Source: Micromonospora antibiotica
GTDB taxonomy: Bacteria; Actinomycetota; Actinomycetes; Mycobacteriales; Micromonosporaceae
Direction: 5' to 3'
NCBI RefSeq assembly: GCF_017599305.1
Contig: NZ_JAGFWR010000007.1
Location: 186,001-250,000 of the forward strand
DNA: 64,000 nucleotides
Shown here: positions 59,895 through 64,000 of the stretch, one piece after another
How positions within the stretch are numbered: position 1 is the first letter of the stretch
How the letters are laid out: the number at the start of each line of letters is the position of its first letter
Notes under the pieces: generated by a model
What the model was told of the DNA's origin: nothing
Seen by the model: only the letters and a program-made list of their open reading frames with translations
Database searches by the model: none
Made by a program: the position numbers and the translations under genes

Positions 59895-61355
59895 ATGACT
59901 ACGCTGATCCGCATGGCCGACACCCCGCCCGGCGGGCCCCCGCTGCCCGCGCCCGCCGTACCGTCGCCGGACGCCGCCGCGCCCCGGATGCCGCTGCGCC
60001 GCCTTGGCTGGCGGCGGGTCCTGGCGCTGGCCGGGGTGGTGCTGTTGATCGCGGCCTGCGCGGTCTACATGCTCTACACGCTCGGCTCCAACCTGGGCCT
60101 GGACGCGCTGCTGGTCGGGGTGACGGCGGCGATCCTGCCGGTGCCGGTCCTGGTGGCCTGCTTCCTCTGGCTCGACCGGTACGAACCCGAGCCGCTGAAA
60201 TACCTGATCTTCTGCTTCGCCTGGGGCGCGTTCGTCTCCACCGCCGCCTCGCTGACCGTCAACAACAGCTTCGCTGCCCTGTTCAAGGAGTGGGGGGTGT
60301 CGTCGTCGCTGACCGGGGTGCTGGTGGCCCCGTTCATCGAGGAGCTGACCAAGGCGCTCGGCCCGATCCTGCTGTTGATCTTCCGTCGCCGGGAGTGGTC
60401 CGGGATCACCGACGGTCTGGTCTACTGCGGGCTCTCCGCCGTCGGGTTCGCCATGGTGGAGAACATCCTCTACCTGGGCGGCCTCGGCTACGCCTCGGGC
60501 GTCGACCAGTGGGGGCCGGCCACCGGTGTCCGCAACGTCATCGTCATCTTCATCTCCCGGATCCTCTTCTTCGGCTTCGCCCACCCGCTGTTCACCTCGA
60601 TGACCGGGGTGGGGCTGGGCATCGCCGCCCGTACCGCCGACCGGCGGATCCGGGTGCTCGCCCCGATCGCCGGCCTGCTGCTGGCGATGATGCTGCACGG
60701 CACCTGGAACCTCATCCCGACGCTCGTGCAGGCCACCGGCCAGGCGGTGATCTTCTTCTACGGCATGGTCGCGGTGATGGTGCCGATCTTCTTCGGCATG
60801 GTCGGTTTCGCGGTCTGGTTGCGGGCCTGGGAGGGGCGGCTCACCGAGCGGACCCTGCCGGACTACGTGCGGGCGGGTTGGTTGAGCCCGCCCGAGGTGG
60901 CCGCCCTGGGCAGCCTGGCCCGCCGGCACGCCGCCCGGACCTGGGCCCGGCGGGTGGGTGGGGACGCCGGGTTGCGGGCGATGCGCGGTTACCAGTTCGC
61001 CGCGACCCGGTTGGCGTTGTTGCGCGACGGGATGCGGCGCGGGCTGGACCGTAAGCCGGCGGAGCGGGAGCGCACCCTGCGGGAGGAACGGCAGTTGCTG
61101 GAGACGATCGCTGCGTACCGGTCGTTCTTCGTCGGCCGGGACCCGCAGACGCCGGTGGGGGTCTGGGACGGTCAGCGTTACCACCTGCGGTTCCCGGACG
61201 GCAGCCAGCGGACGGTCGACGCCCCGGACTCGCCGGTGGTGCCGATCCCGGTGGTGCTGACCCCACCGCCGCCCCCGGCCTACCCGGCGGGCTACGGCCC
61301 GCCCGGCTGGTACGGCCCCCGTCCGGCCGCCCCGTGGCCGCCCGGCCGGTACTGA
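59895..61355 (+). CDS. PrsW-family intramembrane metalloprotease
   Basis: The protein has 486 residues. About eight helices carry the family motifs: FIEELTK (the glutamate pair of motif 1), FAMVENILY (motif 2) and FAHPLFTSMTG with a later MLHGTWN (metal ligands). PrsW cleaves anti-sigma factors within the membrane; the partner here is unknown. A soluble helical segment (about 330-430) and a Pro/Tyr-rich tail follow, which is longer than in Bacillus PrsW. The ATG at 59895 has GGGG upstream; ATG 59913 is an alternative. Confidence 0.87.
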   Translation: MTTLIRMADTPPGGPPLPAPAVPSPDAAAPRMPLRRLGWRRVLALAGVVLLIAACAVYMLYTLGSNLGLDALLVGVTAAILPVPVLVACFLWLDRYEPEPLKYLIFCFAWGAFVSTAASLTVNNSFAALFKEWGVSSSLTGVLVAPFIEELTKALGPILLLIFRRREWSGITDGLVYCGLSAVGFAMVENILYLGGLGYASGVDQWGPATGVRNVIVIFISRILFFGFAHPLFTSMTGVGLGIAARTADRRIRVLAPIAGLLLAMMLHGTWNLIPTLVQATGQAVIFFYGMVAVMVPIFFGMVGFAVWLRAWEGRLTERTLPDYVRAGWLSPPEVAALGSLARRHAARTWARRVGGDAGLRAMRGYQFAATRLALLRDGMRRGLDRKPAERERTLREERQLLETIAAYRSFFVGRDPQTPVGVWDGQRYHLRFPDGSQRTVDAPDSPVVPIPVVLTPPPPPAYPAGYGPPGWYGPRPAAPWPPGRY

Positions 61356-61510
61356 CCGCCGAACGCCGCCCGCGACCGGCAGCCGGTGCCCGTCGGCGTT
61401 GAGGCCCGGAGGCGGGTCCGGGCGCGAGGGCCGGCTGCGTGGATGTCCTCCGATTGTGGCTGAAACCCACCTCACGGGTGAACCAGTCGAATACGCTACG
61501 AATCGCCCAT

Positions 61511-61545
61511 AGGTGACTTTAGGTCACCGAAAGGTGACTTTAGGT
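61511..61545. promoter_or_regulatory. Direct repeat AGGTGACTTTAGGT upstream of the collagen-like gene
   Basis: Copies lie at 61511-61524 and 61532-61545, a 21-bp period equal to two DNA turns. The first copy also forms GGTGAC-TTTAG-GTCACC. The site is 27 bp before the start codon and suits an activator or repressor. Confidence 0.5.
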
Positions 61546-61571
61546 ATTCGGGCGGCTCTCTGGAGGGGTTC

Positions 61572-63557
61572 ATGGGTAACAGCCGACGGCTGCGGCGAGG
61601 ACTGAAGGGTGCTCGCGCCGCTTCAGGGCTGAGTTCTGCCCTGATGGTGGTCGGGATGACGGGGGGACCCGCCGCCGCAGCGCAACCGATGGAAACCGCC
61701 TCCTCCACCCAGGGCGTGCGCACCGGCACCCCCGGGCCGCTGGGCCAGCACGGCGGGTGGCCGTCGTCGTGGTCGGCTGTCCGCCTGGACGTTGGCGGAC
61801 CCGACGACTCGTGGGAAAGTTACCCCGACGAGACACCGGACTGCGGTCCGCAGGGCTGGCAGGGTCCGTGGGGTGGGCACGACGGGGACAAGGGATACCC
61901 GCATGGCATCAAGGGTCCCCAGGGCCCGCAAGGTGCTCAAGGGGCCCAGGGGGAGAGCGGTGCTCGCGGCCCGCAAGGGGCCCAGGGCGAGAGCGGTGCC
62001 CCGGGGAGTCAGGGCCCGCAAGGTACTCAAGGGCCGCAGGGTGTCGCGGGTGCTCAGGGGTTCCAGGGCGTGCAGGGGCCTCCGGGTGAGACCGGTGCGC
62101 AGGGCGCGCAGGGGTCTCCGGGCGCGCAGGGCGAAACCGGTGCTCAGGGGCCTCAGGGCGAAACCGGTGCTCAGGGGCCTCAGGGTGATACCGGGGCGCA
62201 GGGCGCTCAGGGTGATACCGGTGCGCAGGGGGCGCAGGGCGCTCAGGGTGATACCGGTGCGCAGGGCTTCCAAGGTACGCAGGGCTTCCAAGGTGCTCAG
62301 GGCGCTACCGGTCAGACCGGTGCTCAGGGTGCTCAGGGGTCTCCCGGTGAGACCGGCGCGCAGGGTGCGCAGGGGCCTCAGGGTGAGACCGGTACCCAGG
62401 GTGCGCAGGGGGCGGTGGGCGCTCAGGGCGCGCAGGGTTTCCAGGGCGCGCAGGGTGATGCCGGTGCTCAGGGCGTGCAAGGTGAGACGGGCGCGCAGGG
62501 TTTCCAGGGCGCTCAGGGCTCTTCCGGTGAGACCGGTGCTCAGGGCGCGCAGGGTGCTCAAGGGCCGCAGGGTGTGACGGGCGCTCAGGGCGCGCAGGGG
62601 TCTCCGGGTGAGACCGGCGCGCAGGGTGCGCAGGGGCCTCAGGGCGAGACCGGTGCGCAGGGTGCGCCGGGGGCAGTGGGCGCTCAGGGTGCGCAGGGTT
62701 TCCAGGGCGCGCAGGGTGATGCCGGTCCTCAGGGCGCGCAGGGTGACACAGGTGCTCAGGGCGCGCAGGGGCCTCAGGGTGACACGGGCGCCCAGGGACC
62801 TCAGGGCACGCAGGGTGCGACCGGTGCGGCCGGCGCGCAGGGGCCTCAGGGTGACACGGGCGCCCAGGGACCTCAGGGCACGCAGGGTGCGACCGGTGCG
62901 GCCGGCGTGCAGGGGCCTCAGGGTGACACGGGCGCCCAGGGACCTCAGGGCACGCAGGGTGCGACCGGTGCGGCCGGCGCGCAGGGAGCCCAGGGCGTCG
63001 CCGGTGAGACGGGTGCCCAGGGTGTGCAGGGTTTCCAGGGTGCGCAGGGCGACATCGGCCCGCAGGGCCTCCAGGGTGCCCAAGGCGCTCAGGGGCCTCA
63101 GGGGGACACGGGTGCCCAGGGACCCCAGGGTGCGGCGGGCCTGCAGGGCGTACAAGGGCCGCAGGGCGACGCGGGGGCGCAGGGTGCCCAGGGTACGCAG
63201 GGCGTAGCGGGCAACGGGATCCAGGCGGCCTACGTCCAGGGCCCGTTGACCGTGATCGCGGACACCCCCGTCGACTTCGGGTGCGTACCCGGAGACATCG
63301 CTGTCGGCACCGGTTACCAGCTCTCGGGCGCGGGCGTGAATCCGGTGCTGATCCAGCCGCTGTCGATCAGTGGCTACCAGTTCACCTTCACCGGCGGGGG
63401 TGCCGACATCTGGGTGTCCTGCATCTCGCCCAGCACACCGGTGGCGTTGGTCGCCCCTGCGGTCGGCAAGTCGGATCGGGCGACGGCCAAAGGTAGCCGT
63501 ACCAGCCGACCGAACCGTACGTCGGACCGCCCCGGAACCGTCAAGGAGGAAAAATGA
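61572..63557 (+). CDS. Secreted collagen-like protein
   Basis: The protein has 661 residues. A Sec-type signal (RRGLKGARAASGLSSALMVV) is followed by a Trp/Asp-rich 70-residue head. Residues 112 to about 548 form roughly 145 uninterrupted Gly-X-Y triplets, mostly GAQ, GPQ, GDT, GET and GFQ, with Gln at Y instead of hydroxyproline-type Pro. A C-terminal globular domain of about 80 residues (VQGPLTVIADTPVDFGCVPG) with two Cys may start trimerisation. No LPXTG or membrane anchor is seen. The ATG at 61572 has GGAGGGG upstream. It overlaps the TPR lipoprotein start by 4 bp. Confidence 0.87.
   Translation: MGNSRRLRRGLKGARAASGLSSALMVVGMTGGPAAAAQPMETASSTQGVRTGTPGPLGQHGGWPSSWSAVRLDVGGPDDSWESYPDETPDCGPQGWQGPWGGHDGDKGYPHGIKGPQGPQGAQGAQGESGARGPQGAQGESGAPGSQGPQGTQGPQGVAGAQGFQGVQGPPGETGAQGAQGSPGAQGETGAQGPQGETGAQGPQGDTGAQGAQGDTGAQGAQGAQGDTGAQGFQGTQGFQGAQGATGQTGAQGAQGSPGETGAQGAQGPQGETGTQGAQGAVGAQGAQGFQGAQGDAGAQGVQGETGAQGFQGAQGSSGETGAQGAQGAQGPQGVTGAQGAQGSPGETGAQGAQGPQGETGAQGAPGAVGAQGAQGFQGAQGDAGPQGAQGDTGAQGAQGPQGDTGAQGPQGTQGATGAAGAQGPQGDTGAQGPQGTQGATGAAGVQGPQGDTGAQGPQGTQGATGAAGAQGAQGVAGETGAQGVQGFQGAQGDIGPQGLQGAQGAQGPQGDTGAQGPQGAAGLQGVQGPQGDAGAQGAQGTQGVAGNGIQAAYVQGPLTVIADTPVDFGCVPGDIAVGTGYQLSGAGVNPVLIQPLSISGYQFTFTGGGADIWVSCISPSTPVALVAPAVGKSDRATAKGSRTSRPNRTSDRPGTVKEEK
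62766..62981. repeat. Three 72-bp exact-type units within the collagen-like gene
   Basis: Three head-to-tail copies (62766-62837, 62838-62909, 62910-62981) each encode 24 residues; copy 2 ends with a change giving Val for Ala. They are more alike than the rest of the collagen region, so they arose recently. Confidence 0.9.
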
Positions 63558-64000
63558 GCACGCGTCAGATTCTGGGTTCACTCGCCTGTGGTGCGGTCCT
63601 GCTTGCCGGCGTACCGGCATGTAGTGCCAAACCGGCCGACAAGCCGCAGCCCAGCAGCTCCGGTGGCAGTGACAGTGCGAAGGATGGTTCCCGTGCCGGC
63701 ACCACCCCGGCGGACCTGCTGAAGCTCGGTGTCGAGCAGGGCCAGGCCGGAGACTACGACGCGGCGAAGGCCAGCTTCGAGAAGGTGGTGGCCGCCGAGG
63801 CCGACAACAAGTTCGCCTGGTTCAACCTGGGCTTCATCGCCCAGTCGCGCAACCAGGCGGACGAGGCGATCAGCAACTACGACAAGGCGTTGGCGGCTGA
63901 CGCGGACTACAAGCCGGCCCTCTACAACAAGGCTATCGCCCTGGAGGGCAAGGAGCCGGCGACGTCGATGGAGATCTACCGCAAGGTCGTGTCGATCGAC
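63554..64000 (+). CDS. TPR-repeat lipoprotein, 5' part
   Basis: The gene runs off the window after 149 codons. It starts MSTRQILGSLACGAVLLAGV and has a Cys after VPA that fits a lipobox, followed by a Ser/Gly/Lys linker. Helical TPR-like repeats begin near residue 54: LLKLGVEQGQAGDYDAAKAS, NKFAWFNLGFIAQSRNQADE and YKPALYNKAIALEG. The perfect AAGGAGG precedes the ATG, which overlaps the collagen-like gene stop (ATGA). It is likely anchored outside the membrane as a scaffold for the collagen-like protein. Confidence 0.83.
   Translation, partial: MSTRQILGSLACGAVLLAGVPACSAKPADKPQPSSSGGSDSAKDGSRAGTTPADLLKLGVEQGQAGDYDAAKASFEKVVAAEADNKFAWFNLGFIAQSRNQADEAISNYDKALAADADYKPALYNKAIALEGKEPATSMEIYRKVVSID

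Noticed and set aside
58434..61475. 1013-codon antisense frame over the FUSC and PrsW genes
   Set aside because: Low-complexity composition and no family; both plus-strand genes have recognisable motifs.
61623..63620. 665-codon frame antisense to the collagen-like gene
   Set aside because: It is the Leu/Arg-rich reverse reading of Gly-Gln-rich repeats; the plus-strand signal peptide, ribosome-binding site and Gly-X-Y pattern identify the real gene.

Overview
The window is 64 kb of very GC-rich actinobacterial chromosome. GTG and TTG starts, strong third-position GC bias, a conservon operon (roadblock, DUF742 and Rap-like GTPase), DUF3263, DUF4031 and DUF4032 proteins, PaaN, and a CIRCE-controlled groEL without groES point to a filamentous actinomycete, most likely of the Micromonosporaceae (inference from gene content). 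No tRNA, rRNA, CRISPR array, transposase or phage gene was recognised.

Layout. 1-9235: the 3' end of adhE, a carotenoid-desaturase-like flavoprotein, a small MSMEG_6728-type protein, an RCK channel-like protein, an APC permease with a PAP2 phosphatase, and a DUF4032 kinase-like protein. 9236-9894: an intergenic element with terminal inverted repeats around a 14-copy array of 16-bp units. 9895-13914: an amino-sugar operon (SIS isomerase, ROK kinase, nagA, each overlapping the next by 4 bp) divergent from a DeoR regulator. 14033-17529: a two-gene ABC exporter, a DUF3263 protein and a GNAT enzyme. 18131-26846: a seven-gene operon on the minus strand in which a conservon (cvnA-D) is extended by a nitrate-sensor-like protein upstream and by a repeat-bearing protein and a Cdc48-like AAA ATPase downstream. 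27215-31209: a protein fusing a secreted-type alpha/beta hydrolase to an ABC ATPase, with its permease. 31563-37433: a two-component system divergent from a lipoprotein/MacA-like/MacB-like efflux operon. 37510-48578: a secreted propeller-like protein, DoxX, a lipoprotein, threonine synthase under a SAM-I riboswitch, a probable small RNA, two GNAT proteins, PaaN, a cold-shock protein and a membrane protein. 48593-50532: two CIRCE operators, groEL and its terminator. 50588-61355: an 11-TM membrane subtilase, glpD, a lipoprotein, a GlcD-type oxidase, DUF4031, an HD protein, a FUSC protein and a PrsW protease. 61572-64000: a secreted collagen-like protein translationally coupled to a TPR lipoprotein that runs off the window.

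How parts work together. SIS, ROK and NagA would import-phosphorylate, deacetylate and isomerise or deaminate amino sugars under DeoR control. The conservon genes would form a membrane-associated sensor, roadblock and GTPase complex. The response regulator and kinase probably control the adjacent MacAB-like exporter. The collagen-like protein and TPR lipoprotein look like one cell-surface module.

Most unusual features: (i) the intergenic element at 9362-9707, whose repeat units fold as UUCG-capped hairpins with compensatory changes; (ii) short-unit tandem arrays lying next to long perfect inverted repeats at 31301-31458 and 46229-46360; (iii) the SAM riboswitch whose P1 stem runs into the thrC ribosome binding site; (iv) the extended conservon with a degenerate-D1 AAA ATPase; (v) the collagen/TPR surface pair; (vi) the multi-TM subtilase. 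Start codons were chosen from ribosome-binding sites, family N-termini and overlaps; residue positions are approximate unless counted from the stated start.
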